NCBI RefSeq assembly: GCF_000741775.1
Contig: NZ_JGZR01000007.1
Coordinates: 230,249 to 294,248 of the forward strand
Direction: 5' to 3'
Origin: Bifidobacterium subtile
GTDB lineage: Bacteria > Actinomycetota > Actinomycetes > Actinomycetales > Bifidobacteriaceae
Length of the DNA stretch: 64,000 nucleotides
Below are positions 35,092 to 44,594 of the stretch, piece after piece. The notes under the pieces are model-generated. The model was not told where the DNA came from and searched no databases. It was given only the letters and a program-made list of their open reading frames with translations. The position numbers were made by a program, and so were the translations under genes. Positions within the stretch are counted from its first letter, which is position 1. Every line of letters starts with the position of its first letter.

Positions 35092-38061
35092 ATGAGTCTC
35101 AATACGAAGAACGAAGCGACCTTAGGCGAATCCGACGAGCCGGCGTATCGCTATAACGCGCAGCTGGCGCAAAGCATCGAAGAGAAATGGCAGCAGATCT
35201 GGGATGAGCGCGGGACCTTCTGGGCCGCGAACGCCTCCGGCGACCTCAAGGATGCGCAAGGCAGGAACGCCGAAGGACGGCCTTCGTACTTCGCGATGGA
35301 CATGTTCCCCTACCCTTCGGGCAAAGGCCTGCACGTCGGCCATCCGCTGGGGTATCTGGCCACCGATGTGGTCAGCCGCTACCATCGCATGAAGGGCGAG
35401 AACGTCCTGCACGCGATGGGCTACGACGCCTTCGGCCTGCCGGCCGAGCAGTACGCCGTGCAGACCGGGCAGCACCCGCGCGTCACCACCGAGGCGAATA
35501 TCGCCAACATGCGCCGGCAGCTGCACCGCATGGGCCTGAGCTTCGACAATCGCCGCAGCTTCGCCACCATCGACCCGGGGTACATGCGCTGGACGCAATG
35601 GATCTTCTCGCGCATCTACGACGCCTGGTATGACCCTGAATTCGTGCGTCCCGATGGCGGCACCGGCTCGGCGCGGCCGATTGCGACGCTGGTCGAGCAG
35701 TTCGAATCCGGCGCCCGTTTGATTCCCGGGCATTCAGGCGCTTCGTGGGCTTCGCTGAGCGCGGCCGAACAGGCCGAGGTGCTCAACGATTTCCGGCTCG
35801 CCTACATTTCCAAGTCGCCGGTCAACTGGTGCCCGGGGCTCGGCACCGTGCTGGCCAACGAGGAGGTCACCGCCGAAGGCCGCTCCGAGCGCGGCAATTT
35901 CCCTGTCTTCCAGCGCGAGCTGCGCCAGTGGTCGATGCGCATCACCGCGTATGGCCACCGGCTCATTGCGGATCTTGACGTCATCGACTGGCCTGAGAAG
36001 GTCAGGCTCATGCAGCGCAACTGGATCGGCGAATCGCACGGCGCGTCCGTGCACTTCGCGGTCGAAGCGCCGGACGGAGCGCAGGACATGGAGGTCTACA
36101 CGACCCGTCCCGACACCCTGTTCGGCACCACCTTCGCCGTGGTCTCTCCCGAGCATGAGCTGCTGCACCATGTGCCAAGCGCCTGGCCGGAGGACATTCC
36201 TGAGTCCTGGAAGGGCGGCTACGCCACGCCGGGCGAGGCCGTGGACGCCTACCGCAGCGCGGCGCAGGGCAAAACCGCCAAGGACCGCGTGGACGAGGCC
36301 GGCGAGAAGACCGGTCTGTTCACCGGCCTGTACGCCATCAACCCGATCACCGGTGCCAAGCTGCCGCTGTTCACTGCGGATTACGTGCTCATGGACTACG
36401 GCACCGGCGCGATCATGGCCGTGCCGGGCGGCGACCAGCGCGATTACGATTTCGCCACGGCGTACGGTCTGCCGGTCATCTACACCGTGCGGCCGTTGGA
36501 TGATTCCAGCGATGAGCTGGCGAATTACGAAGGCAAGGCGCCCTTCGTTTCGCACGATGGCATCGTCATCAACTCCTCCGTCGAGGCCACGCAGGCGCGC
36601 GGCGATGCGCTGAGCCTCGACGGCCTGCGCGTCGACGAAGCGATCGCCAAAGTCAACGAATGGCTGGAAGCGGCCGGGGCGGGCAAGGCCGAGACGAGCT
36701 ATCGGCTGCGCGACTGGCTCTTCTCGCGCCAGCGCTACTGGGGCGAGCCCTTCCCGATCGTCTACGACGAGGAGGGCACGGCGCACTTGGTGCCGGACGA
36801 CCAGCTGCCGATCAACCTGCCCGAGGTGCCGGACTACAGCCCCAAGACCTTCGACCCCGAGGACGCGCAGTCCAACCCCGAGGCGCCGCTGGGTCGCAAC
36901 AAGGAGTGGGTCAAGGTCACGCTCGATCTGGGCGACGGGCCGAAGACCTACTACCGCGACACGAACACCATGCCGAACTGGGCCGGATCCTGCTGGTACT
37001 ACATGCGCTACCTCGACCCGAGCAACACCGAGCATATGGTCGACAGGGGCGAATACGACTACTGGATCGGGCCGGACCACAACGGGTATTCCGGGCATTC
37101 CGGCGGCGTGGACCTCTACGTCGGCGGCGTCGAGCACGCGGTGCTGCACCTGCTCTACTCGCGCTTCTGGCACAAGGTGCTCTACGATCTGGGCTTCGTG
37201 GACTCGCCCGAACCCTTCCACAAGCTCTTCAACCAGGGCATGATCCAAGCCTACGCCTACACCGACGAGCGCGGACAGTACGTGCCGGCCGACGAAGTCG
37301 AAGAGGGGCCGCTTGACGCGCAGGGCGAGGCCACGTACACCTGGCACGGGCAGCGGGTCAACCGCGAGTTCGGCAAGATGGGCAAGAGCCTGAAGAACAT
37401 CACGACGCCTGACTTCATGTACGAGAACTACGGCGCCGACACCTTCCGGCTCTACGAGATGAGCATGGGCCCGCTTGACGAATCGCGCCCGTGGAACACG
37501 CGCAACGTCATCGGCGGCATGCGCTTCCTGCAGCGCCTGTGGCGCAACGTCGTGGACGAGAGCACCGGCGAGCTGACGGTTTCGGACGACGCGCCCGATC
37601 TGCCCACGCTCAAGCTGCTCAACAACACCATCGCCGCAGTGAGCAAGGAGATGGAGGCGATGCGGCCGAACACCTCCATCGCCAAGCTCATCGTGCTCAA
37701 CAACCACCTCACGTCGTTGGCCTCGGTGCCGCGCGCCGCCGTGGAGCCGCTGATCCTCATGCTTGCGCCCATCGCGCCGCATATCTGCGAGGAGCTGTGG
37801 AGCCGCTTGGGGCACACCGAGTCGCTGGCGCATGAGCCGTGGCCCAAGGCTGACGAACGCTATGTGGGCCAGGACACCGTCACTGCGGTCGTGCAGATCA
37901 AGGGCAAGGTGCGCGCCAAGCTCGAAGTCAGCCCCGACATCGACCCGGCCGAACTCGAAGCGAAGGCGCTGGCTGCAGTCGAATCGCGCTTGGGCGGCAA
38001 GAAGCCGCGCAAGGTGATCGTCAAGGCCCCGAAGATCGTTTCGGTGGTGCCTGCGGAGTAG
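35092..38061 (+). CDS. leuS: Leucyl-tRNA synthetase
   Basis: A 989-residue class I aminoacyl-tRNA synthetase. The ATP-binding HIGH signature is HVGH near residue 80 in PYPSGKGLHVGHPLGY. The connective editing domain lies at about 230-480 (YTTRPDTLFGTTF, threonine-rich). The KMSKS loop is KMGKS near residue 762 (FGKMGKSLKN). The C-terminal anticodon-binding and small domains are complete. ATG 35092 is preferred over TTG 35086. It is followed by a hairpin terminator. Confidence 0.97.
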   Translation: MSLNTKNEATLGESDEPAYRYNAQLAQSIEEKWQQIWDERGTFWAANASGDLKDAQGRNAEGRPSYFAMDMFPYPSGKGLHVGHPLGYLATDVVSRYHRMKGENVLHAMGYDAFGLPAEQYAVQTGQHPRVTTEANIANMRRQLHRMGLSFDNRRSFATIDPGYMRWTQWIFSRIYDAWYDPEFVRPDGGTGSARPIATLVEQFESGARLIPGHSGASWASLSAAEQAEVLNDFRLAYISKSPVNWCPGLGTVLANEEVTAEGRSERGNFPVFQRELRQWSMRITAYGHRLIADLDVIDWPEKVRLMQRNWIGESHGASVHFAVEAPDGAQDMEVYTTRPDTLFGTTFAVVSPEHELLHHVPSAWPEDIPESWKGGYATPGEAVDAYRSAAQGKTAKDRVDEAGEKTGLFTGLYAINPITGAKLPLFTADYVLMDYGTGAIMAVPGGDQRDYDFATAYGLPVIYTVRPLDDSSDELANYEGKAPFVSHDGIVINSSVEATQARGDALSLDGLRVDEAIAKVNEWLEAAGAGKAETSYRLRDWLFSRQRYWGEPFPIVYDEEGTAHLVPDDQLPINLPEVPDYSPKTFDPEDAQSNPEAPLGRNKEWVKVTLDLGDGPKTYYRDTNTMPNWAGSCWYYMRYLDPSNTEHMVDRGEYDYWIGPDHNGYSGHSGGVDLYVGGVEHAVLHLLYSRFWHKVLYDLGFVDSPEPFHKLFNQGMIQAYAYTDERGQYVPADEVEEGPLDAQGEATYTWHGQRVNREFGKMGKSLKNITTPDFMYENYGADTFRLYEMSMGPLDESRPWNTRNVIGGMRFLQRLWRNVVDESTGELTVSDDAPDLPTLKLLNNTIAAVSKEMEAMRPNTSIAKLIVLNNHLTSLASVPRAAVEPLILMLAPIAPHICEELWSRLGHTESLAHEPWPKADERYVGQDTVTAVVQIKGKVRAKLEVSPDIDPAELEAKALAAVESRLGGKKPRKVIVKAPKIVSVVPAE

Positions 38062-38085
38062 AGACCTGCTTTTTGACACGATGCC

Positions 38086-38124
38086 GAGGCGACTCGGAGA
38101 CGGCAATGTCTGACGAGCCGCCTC
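38086..38124 (+). terminator. leuS terminator hairpin
   Basis: Arms GAGGCGACTCG (38086-38096) and CGAGCCGCCTC (38114-38124) pair with one mismatch, and AGAC/GTCT extends the stem inside. It begins 24 bp after the leuS stop codon. Confidence 0.65.
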
Positions 38125-38269
38125 GCGCGGTCTCAGTGAGCGCTGGCAGAGCTGAACGCCTATGTCAGCAGGTCTGGCGGAGTGGCTTACCGATCGTAGC
38201 GCTAGCGAGAATCTCGTTTCTCGGTCTCACTGGCCCTCGGCAGTAGGCAAGGAAGGGGCAGGCTACGCT

Positions 38270-38305
38270 GCGCGCTTATCGCCTTGTGAAGAAGGCGATA
38301 AGCGC
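38270..38305. terminator. Bidirectional terminator between leuS and the lipid-kinase gene
   Basis: A perfect 15-bp stem (CGCGCTTATCGCCTT and complement) with a GTGAAG loop, 8 bp beyond the end of the minus-strand gene at 38313. It can end transcription from that side and back up the leuS hairpin from the other. Confidence 0.7.
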
Positions 38306-38312
38306 GTGATGC

Positions 38313-39161
38313 CTATCCGAGTATGGTGAGCGCCTTTGGCTGCATGGCGTATCGCAGCGGAGTCGTGAGTTTTGAAACTTCGCCATCATGCGAGACCGAG
38401 AGCTCAGCATGGTCGGTTTTGATGGTGAGGGTTGCAGGAAAGAATTCCTCGAACTCGTCGAGTTGTTTGTCACGACCGATGAGCGCAAAGAGTGCGATCT
38501 TGAGGAGCGTAAGGCGGGACTGGGCTTTGGCGGCATAGACAGTCAGGACGCCTTCATCGAGACGAGTGCGGTTCGTGCCGCCGGCGGCATCCAGCTCATA
38601 GCGATTATTGCCGACGAAGATAAATAAGGTTTCAAATGTTTCGTCGTCGATAGTGACGAGGTACGTTTTGAAACTGACGAATGCCCGCCAGGATGCAACG
38701 ATGGCCGCCGCCCATTTGCCGAAAGCAGACTCGAGCTGCTCTCGGCTGCGCAGCGAGGTAGGGTAGAGCCCGATGCTGGAATTATTGATAAAGGGCGTGT
38801 CGTTGACCTTGGCAATGTCGATGGATCGTGGAGAAAGCGTGGCGAGACGCGCGAGCGCCTCATCGATATCCTGGGGAATATCGAGATCTTTGGTGAAGTG
38901 ATTGAGCGTGCCGCCAGGAAGGGGAATCAGGGTTGCCTTGGTGTCGGCGACAAGCCCGGCGACAGCGCTGACGGTACCATCGCCCCCGATGACGGCAATG
39001 GGTTTGCCGGCTCGGATGAATGGCTTGAGTTTGCTCTCGAAGCCGTCGCCGATAGCTATGAATTCTTCTACGGTGATATCGGCGGCAGCGCATTTCTCAC
39101 GTAGTTCCTTTCGAGAGATCGCCGAGCCGGATTGCGGATTGTCTACGAGTACTAGTTTCAT
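38313..39161 (-). CDS. Diacylglycerol/lipid kinase family protein
   Basis: A 282-residue soluble enzyme of the DgkB/YegS fold. The catalytic-domain motifs are VDNPQSGSA, VIGGDGTVSAVAG (nucleotide loop), PLPGGTLNHFTKDL and FINNSSIGLYP. These proteins phosphorylate diacylglycerol or related lipids to recycle them into phospholipid synthesis, or make lipid precursors. The start overlaps the upstream PAP2 gene by 4 bp (ATGA). A kinase and a phosphatase for lipids in one operon suggests a matched pair of reactions. Confidence 0.87.
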   Translation of the reverse strand: MKLVLVDNPQSGSAISRKELREKCAAADITVEEFIAIGDGFESKLKPFIRAGKPIAVIGGDGTVSAVAGLVADTKATLIPLPGGTLNHFTKDLDIPQDIDEALARLATLSPRSIDIAKVNDTPFINNSSIGLYPTSLRSREQLESAFGKWAAAIVASWRAFVSFKTYLVTIDDETFETLFIFVGNNRYELDAAGGTNRTRLDEGVLTVYAAKAQSRLTLLKIALFALIGRDKQLDEFEEFFPATLTIKTDHAELSVSHDGEVSKLTTPLRYAMQPKALTILG

Positions 39162-39694
39162 GCCAGTGGCCTTAGAACGAATATGACGATGCAGAGGGCG
39201 ACAGCGCCAAGCAGCCAGCCCGCGATGACATCACTCGGGAAGTGCGCGCCGAGGTAGATGCGGGAAATGCCGATGATGACGATTAGGAGAATCAACAGCA
39301 CGACCGCCATGGTGCTATACGGTTGCGGGAGGAGATGCCAGGCGAGATAGGCGAGGAGCCCATAGGCGATGGTGGAGCCGCTCGTGTGCCCGCTCGGGAA
39401 GCTGTTGGTATCGAACAGCAGATGCGCCGCATAGGCGGTTTGCGGTCGCTCGCGGTCAACGATGAGCTTGATGATGGAGCCCACGCCAAGCGTCAGCCAA
39501 ATGAACGCGCCTGAGCACGCCAGCCGAAGATTCGCGTGGAAATATCCCCAGCCGGCGACGACGGCACCGATAGTCATAGTGGCAACGGGGGAGCCCAGCG
39601 CAGTAACGGCGAGGAAGAAGGGGTGGAGCACCGGCGGCAGATCGGCAATACACCGCGTAACCGCGGTATCGAACTGCGCGAGGATGTGCTTCAT
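39158..39694 (-). CDS. PAP2-family membrane phosphatase
   Basis: A 178-residue membrane protein with five to six helices and all three phosphatase motifs: KLIVDRERP, SFPSGHTSG and SRIYLGAHFPSDV. It likely removes phosphate from phosphatidic acid or undecaprenyl diphosphate on the outer face of the membrane. It is the first gene of a two-gene operon with the lipid kinase. Confidence 0.9.
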   Translation of the reverse strand: MKHILAQFDTAVTRCIADLPPVLHPFFLAVTALGSPVATMTIGAVVAGWGYFHANLRLACSGAFIWLTLGVGSIIKLIVDRERPQTAYAAHLLFDTNSFPSGHTSGSTIAYGLLAYLAWHLLPQPYSTMAVVLLILLIVIIGISRIYLGAHFPSDVIAGWLLGAVALCIVIFVLRPLA

Positions 39695-39829
39695 AGCTTT
39701 TCATTGTAATTGGCTTGCGCAACAAGCCATAGCATTGCTGCGCGATAACGCCGACAGCGTCATGGGAAACGCGAAGCACGATCCGACGGTTTACGGTGTA
39801 ACGCCATCCGTAGGCCTGATGCGACTGCT

Positions 39830-40123
39830 TTACGGCTCAGCCTCGCGTCCTTGGCAGGTGCTCGGTCTCGCTTACGGACCGACGGTCCAAAGCACCGTCC
39901 TTCGCGTCCTTCGCGCCCTTCGTGGACGCTCACCTCGCCTACGAACAGCGCACAGCGCTGTCCGCTTCACGGCTCGGTGGTGACCCCTTAGACCAAGTCC
40001 GTAGGACCGGTCGCTTAGCACTCTGACCATAGCTCAGCCTTCGGCCTCGCTCTTCGCGCCCTTCGCGGGCGCTCAGTCTCGCCTACAGGCAGCCCACAGG
40101 GCTGCCTGTTTAACGGCTCGACA
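39830..40123. repeat. Three degenerate tandem modules upstream of comEA
   Basis: Three modules share the order: CTCGCxTTCGCGxCCTTCG-type text, a CTCA/CTCGG-TCTCGCxTACG stretch, a small hairpin, and (T)TTACGGCTC. Hairpins are ACAGCGC-ACA-GCGCTGT near 39952-39968 and a 10-bp perfect stem at 40086-40108. The first module is the least similar. No gene is found in 39695-40208. Function unknown. Confidence 0.5.
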
Positions 40124-40208
40124 CGCTGAAATGTGGATAACTCGAAGCGTTCGACCACACTAGTCGTTTTTGCTGGAATATATGGGTGAGACGCTCTAGA
40201 TATGAAGT

Positions 40209-41447
40209 ATGAGCGTCTTGACAACATCGACCCCAGCCGTCTCGGCTACGGCTGCACCGAGCGGACCCGAAAGCGGAAGTCGTCGGGTCCGCTCGCTTGG
40301 GCATGACAATGAGCAGAGCGGGGCGTCGCAGGCTGCGCAGCGCCTTATCGGGCTGGAAGCCTCTGGCAATGCTGGTCAGCGGGAACGGTCCGCATATTCA
40401 GGCCAAATAAATCAGCAACGCCATCATCAGGAGCACGCGGACTTGTCCCCGATTCGGTCGACGGATCGCGCTGCGCACGAGCGTCATCCTCCGCCATCGC
40501 CGGCTGATGCTGGTTGGGTCGGCGAGATGCCGCCTGATGGCGGCTCAGACGAAAGCATGGCATATGAGACCGTTTCGCATGATGATGCTCCGTATGATGC
40601 TGCTGCATATGACGATGCAGCCCGTGCCTATGATGGCGTTTCGGATAATACATTCGACAACCGCGCGGAGAAGACGGCCGGGGCGTTTGCGCATTTGCCG
40701 GCGTCCAAGAGGGAAGGTGAAGCGCGAAAACCGGCGAAGGCATGGGGACTGGGCTATGTCGACCAGTTGGATCATGCCCGGGCGCGAGGCGATGCGGAAG
40801 GGCGACGTCGCAAATCCGGAAAACATGCGATGCGCCAGACATCAGAATCGACCATGCGGCATCACGAGTCCGAACCAGAGCATCCTGGTCGGGAGACCTT
40901 CGGCGAAGACCGTATCCTCGCTCGCCGGAAGAGACGCAGCATTCCGCGTCTTGTGGCTAAACCGTGGTATGCGGTGGCGGTCATGCTTATCCTCGCCACC
41001 GCGCTCTGCGCCAGCATGACCATGCTGGTTCGGCAATCGATGAACTACCACGCCGCCGCGGCACAGCAGGCAAACAGCAATGCCGCTTCTCCGGGCTATG
41101 ACGCAAGTGTCAATGCGCCGAAAAATAGCCATTCCGACAGGTCAAAGAGCATTGCGCCCAGCGATGCGCCGACGTCTCGGGACACTGCCGAGTCGACTGG
41201 CGACACGACGTTCCCGCCTGCTGCGGCAAGCAGCCAGAGCACGGTGGAATCAGGCCTTGTGAATCTCAACACGGCCTCCTTGCAGGAGCTTGATACGCTT
41301 GCCGGAGTCGGACCAGTCACCGCGCAGCGCATCCTCGACCATCGCCAGCGCATCGGTCGTTTCACCAGCGTCGATCAGTTGCTCGATGTCAGCGGAATCG
41401 GCCCCAAGACCTTGGAGAAGCTGCGTCCGCAGGTGAGCGCATCATGA
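40209..41447 (+). CDS. comEA: ComEA-type helix-hairpin-helix DNA-binding protein
   Basis: A 412-residue membrane-anchored protein. A long polar, probably disordered N-terminal region of about 240 residues precedes one membrane segment (near 255-277), a Ser/Ala linker and a C-terminal ComEA domain with two helix-hairpin-helix motifs (VNLNTASLQELDTLAGVGPVTA and VSGIGPKTLEKL). ComEA binds incoming double-stranded DNA in competent cells. The N-terminal region is far longer than in classical ComEA (about 200 residues in total), so the cytoplasmic part may have another use. It overlaps comEC. Confidence 0.9.
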   Translation: MSVLTTSTPAVSATAAPSGPESGSRRVRSLGHDNEQSGASQAAQRLIGLEASGNAGQRERSAYSGQINQQRHHQEHADLSPIRSTDRAAHERHPPPSPADAGWVGEMPPDGGSDESMAYETVSHDDAPYDAAAYDDAARAYDGVSDNTFDNRAEKTAGAFAHLPASKREGEARKPAKAWGLGYVDQLDHARARGDAEGRRRKSGKHAMRQTSESTMRHHESEPEHPGRETFGEDRILARRKRRSIPRLVAKPWYAVAVMLILATALCASMTMLVRQSMNYHAAAAQQANSNAASPGYDASVNAPKNSHSDRSKSIAPSDAPTSRDTAESTGDTTFPPAAASSQSTVESGLVNLNTASLQELDTLAGVGPVTAQRILDHRQRIGRFTSVDQLLDVSGIGPKTLEKLRPQVSAS

Positions 41448-43558
41448 CGGCCGCAAATATTGAACGCGACGAGCAAGGAAGCCGCGATTGGCGGATGCTT
41501 CCGGCTGCGATTTCAGTGTGGGCATCCTGCCTGCTTACTTGGTGGGCGTTCGATGTGACGCTGGCGTCAGACGGCTCGAATGAGGCTGCAGGGTCAACCA
41601 AGGTGCAAGGGCTGGGAGCATCCCTTCGTAGTGCGTCTAATGGCGTGACGACGCCATTGCATATGGCGGGAATCGTGGGAATCGTCGTCGCGATTGCGGC
41701 TGCAGCGGCCGCGGCAACGATGGTTGCGCAGTATGCCGCCATGTTGGTGATGCGCCTTGGGAGAGTTTCGTATGATGCCGAGTCATACGGATCTGGATCG
41801 CCCGGCAGGATGTCGTGCGACACAGGGGCATACGGCATCGAGCCAGACGATACGATGTCGCACGGCATCAAGCCACCTGGTTCGAATCTGAACGACACGG
41901 CGCCGTACGGCATCGGGTTGCCTGGCACGAGACCGCGCAGAGCTGGGTCTCACCATATTGGACCGCACGGCCTTGCATCGCGCGGCAATGAGCGACACGT
42001 TGCAAAACCGTCCGATGCGCGGTCTGATTTGCTATCGGTCTGCTTATCGCCGCGTTGGCAGTTGAAGGACGGCGCATGGCGCATGACGGGAATGATGCTG
42101 GCGTGCCTCGCCCTACTGGGGGCGACTTCGACTTGGTGCAGCGCGTACATCGCTTGGCGGGACCCTGCTATGGCGCAGGCCAGGACGAGTCCGGGGCAGC
42201 GCATCGCGTTTATGCGCGTCAATACTCCGGCTCGTACCGCCGATATTCGCCAGGCTGACTGCCAGGCCGACGCGACGCTGTCGATGATCGGCGATGGCCG
42301 CGTTATGCAGTCCAGTTCGCATGCCGTTCGCGTGTTCGCATCGGGTGAAGATTGCAGACGCATAGCGCACGGCGCGACCATGCAGGTCTTAGGCCGTCTG
42401 GAACCGTCCCGTTTCGGCAAAGTGAGCCTGTGGATGATCTGCCGCAGCGAGGAATCCGTAACGATGATCCGTGCGCCGAATCCCGTGCAATCAGCCGTCA
42501 ACATTCTGCAGGAGCGATTCCTTGCCGTCACCGATAGCCTATCCGACCAAGGGCGTGTTCTGGTCCCCGGGCTGACCATCGGATTGCTGGGGCAGGAGCA
42601 TGTCGTCGCGTCAGGGCATGAGGCAGTGGACGCGACCTATGCCGGATTGCTGGAAGATCGTTTCGCCCGTTCAGGCATCATGCATCTGATGGCCGTATCC
42701 GGAGGGCACTTCGTGCTGGTCGGAACGCTGGTTCGGCGCCTCGCTGCATACGCGCACGCTCCGCGCTGGGTCGCCGCCGTGATGGCGTCTGGGGCGTTTC
42801 TTCTGCTTTCCGCGCTGGTCTATCCTTCCGATTCGGTAGTACGAGCGCTCATCATGGGGTTGTTAGGAGCGGCGGCATCGCTCGCTGGCAGACGGTCGCA
42901 GGCGTTGAATGCATTGTGCTGGACAGTGGTGAGCGTGCTGATTGCCAGCCCCGCCATGGCGTACAGTTATGGGTTCGCCCTATCGTGCGCCGCCGTGCTG
43001 GGCATCGTGCTGTTCGCCCAAAGCATGGCCAGGCGGTTGCGGACGCTGCTGCCCGGAGGCATGGCCGACGCCATGGCGGTGACGATTGCCGCCCAGCTGC
43101 TGACTCTGCCGATTCAAGTCATGATGGAGCCGCAGCTGCCGTTGCTCAGCGTGCCGGCGAATCTCATCGTCAGCCCAGTGGTCGGCGGTGCCACCATGCT
43201 GGGACTTGCCGCGCTAGTCGCCGCGGCATACAGCGCCAAGCTGTCATTCGCGCTTGCTTGGGCGGCAAGCGTGCCGACCGCGATCATGGAGCGGTGCGCG
43301 CAATGGCTGGGAAGCAGTTCATGGGCCGTGATGCCCTGGGCCGAAGGCTGGCGGGGAGCGTTGCTGGTTGCCGCATGCGAAGCGCTGATTGCCTTGGCTA
43401 TGGTCGTAGCAAGGCGCCGCCGGCAGCGGCGCGGCATGAGTGTCGGCGAGACCGGGACGCCGTATCACCGACGATGGCTTGATCCTATCGCGCTGTGGGT
43501 GCGCCAAGTTCCCGAAGCCTTCGGGAGCGGCGGGCACGGTACGTTTCGCGGCTCGTGA
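41444..43558 (+). CDS. comEC: ComEC/Rec2-family DNA uptake channel
   Basis: A 704-residue polytopic membrane protein. The competence domain is at about 385-640: HLMAVSGGHFVLVG and LVYPSDSVVRALIMG are typical. Upstream is a DUF4131-like OB-fold segment with a Cys-rich stretch. A poorly conserved, repetitive hydrophilic stretch (about 105-190, YGI/HGI-P repeats) lies between the second and third membrane segments. The metallo-beta-lactamase domain found in many ComEC proteins is absent. ATGA overlap with comEA. Confidence 0.9.
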   Translation: MTAANIERDEQGSRDWRMLPAAISVWASCLLTWWAFDVTLASDGSNEAAGSTKVQGLGASLRSASNGVTTPLHMAGIVGIVVAIAAAAAAATMVAQYAAMLVMRLGRVSYDAESYGSGSPGRMSCDTGAYGIEPDDTMSHGIKPPGSNLNDTAPYGIGLPGTRPRRAGSHHIGPHGLASRGNERHVAKPSDARSDLLSVCLSPRWQLKDGAWRMTGMMLACLALLGATSTWCSAYIAWRDPAMAQARTSPGQRIAFMRVNTPARTADIRQADCQADATLSMIGDGRVMQSSSHAVRVFASGEDCRRIAHGATMQVLGRLEPSRFGKVSLWMICRSEESVTMIRAPNPVQSAVNILQERFLAVTDSLSDQGRVLVPGLTIGLLGQEHVVASGHEAVDATYAGLLEDRFARSGIMHLMAVSGGHFVLVGTLVRRLAAYAHAPRWVAAVMASGAFLLLSALVYPSDSVVRALIMGLLGAAASLAGRRSQALNALCWTVVSVLIASPAMAYSYGFALSCAAVLGIVLFAQSMARRLRTLLPGGMADAMAVTIAAQLLTLPIQVMMEPQLPLLSVPANLIVSPVVGGATMLGLAALVAAAYSAKLSFALAWAASVPTAIMERCAQWLGSSSWAVMPWAEGWRGALLVAACEALIALAMVVARRRRQRRGMSVGETGTPYHRRWLDPIALWVRQVPEAFGSGGHGTFRGS

Positions 43559-43613
43559 CGGCGAACGGACTTGTCGTTCGCCCCTTGTCCACCGATGCGG
43601 CGAAATTGAAAGT

Positions 43614-44594
43614 ATGGCAAGATCAACGGCGGCATCCACGCCCTTCACCATCGTGATGGGCGGCGATTCCTATCTCAATGAGCAGACCGTGCGCGACTTG
43701 CGCGACCGTGCGCAGCGTCATGATCCCGCTGCGGAACTCATCGAGCTGGAGGCGGGGGAGAGCGACCAATACGCGTTCGACGAGGCAGTGAGTCCTTCCC
43801 TGCTCAGCGACAGTGCGATCGTTCTAGTCCGCAACCTGCAGAATGCCGATGATCGGCTTGGCGATGCCATGGTCAATTACTGCCGTGGCGCGAATGCGGG
43901 CGAGCCTTCGGCGGGCGTCGTCATTGCGCAGCATGAAGGCGGCGTGAAAGCCAAGCGTCTCATCGATCAACTGGTCAAGGCGGGCGCACAGCAGAAGAAG
44001 ATCCCCGATCTCAAACGCCCTGAGGCCAGAATCAACTTCGTCATGCAGCGCTTCGAACGCGAAGGGCGCAGGGTCGACCCCGTGGCGGCTCAGCAGCTTG
44101 TGTCGGTTCTTGGCGACAAGACCGGGGAACTGGCGGCGATGTGCTCGCAGTTGTGCTTCGATTTCGAAGATGACCCGATAGGGCTGGATAAGGTCAACCA
44201 GTACTTGACCGCAAACCCGCAGGTCACTGGATTCGCAGTCGCCGACGCTGCCGTGGAAGGCCGCACGGCTGAGGCCATCATGTCGATGCGCGCCGCACTG
44301 CAGCAGGGCATCGACCCCATTGCGCTCATCGGCGCACTCGCCATGAAACTGCGCACCATCGCCAAAGCCTCGGCGGTGCGTTCGGGAAAGATATCACGCG
44401 CAGAGACGAAAACGAATCCTTGGGTATTGAATAATGCGATGCGCCAGCTTTCCGGCTGGACATCGCCCGGACTCGGCACATGCATACGAATGCTGGCTTG
44501 GGCCGACGAGCAGAGCAAAAGCAGCGGCGGAGACCCGGTGTATGCTCTTGAACGATCGATCGAAACCATCAGCAGCAAAGGACGAAGCCTGTGA
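43614..44594 (+). CDS. holA: DNA polymerase III, delta subunit
   Basis: A 326-residue clamp-loader subunit. The N-terminal domain begins STPFTIVMGGDSYLNE and the AAA-like region includes LVRNLQNADD. The C-terminal collar domain contains FAVADAAVEGRTAEAI and a SGWTSPGLGTCIRMLAWADEQ-type helix. It opens the beta sliding clamp with gamma/tau and delta-prime. Start ATG 43614 matches the family; the frame is open further upstream through comEC. comEA-comEC-holA is a common gene order. Confidence 0.93.
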   Translation: MARSTAASTPFTIVMGGDSYLNEQTVRDLRDRAQRHDPAAELIELEAGESDQYAFDEAVSPSLLSDSAIVLVRNLQNADDRLGDAMVNYCRGANAGEPSAGVVIAQHEGGVKAKRLIDQLVKAGAQQKKIPDLKRPEARINFVMQRFEREGRRVDPVAAQQLVSVLGDKTGELAAMCSQLCFDFEDDPIGLDKVNQYLTANPQVTGFAVADAAVEGRTAEAIMSMRAALQQGIDPIALIGALAMKLRTIAKASAVRSGKISRAETKTNPWVLNNAMRQLSGWTSPGLGTCIRMLAWADEQSKSSGGDPVYALERSIETISSKGRSL

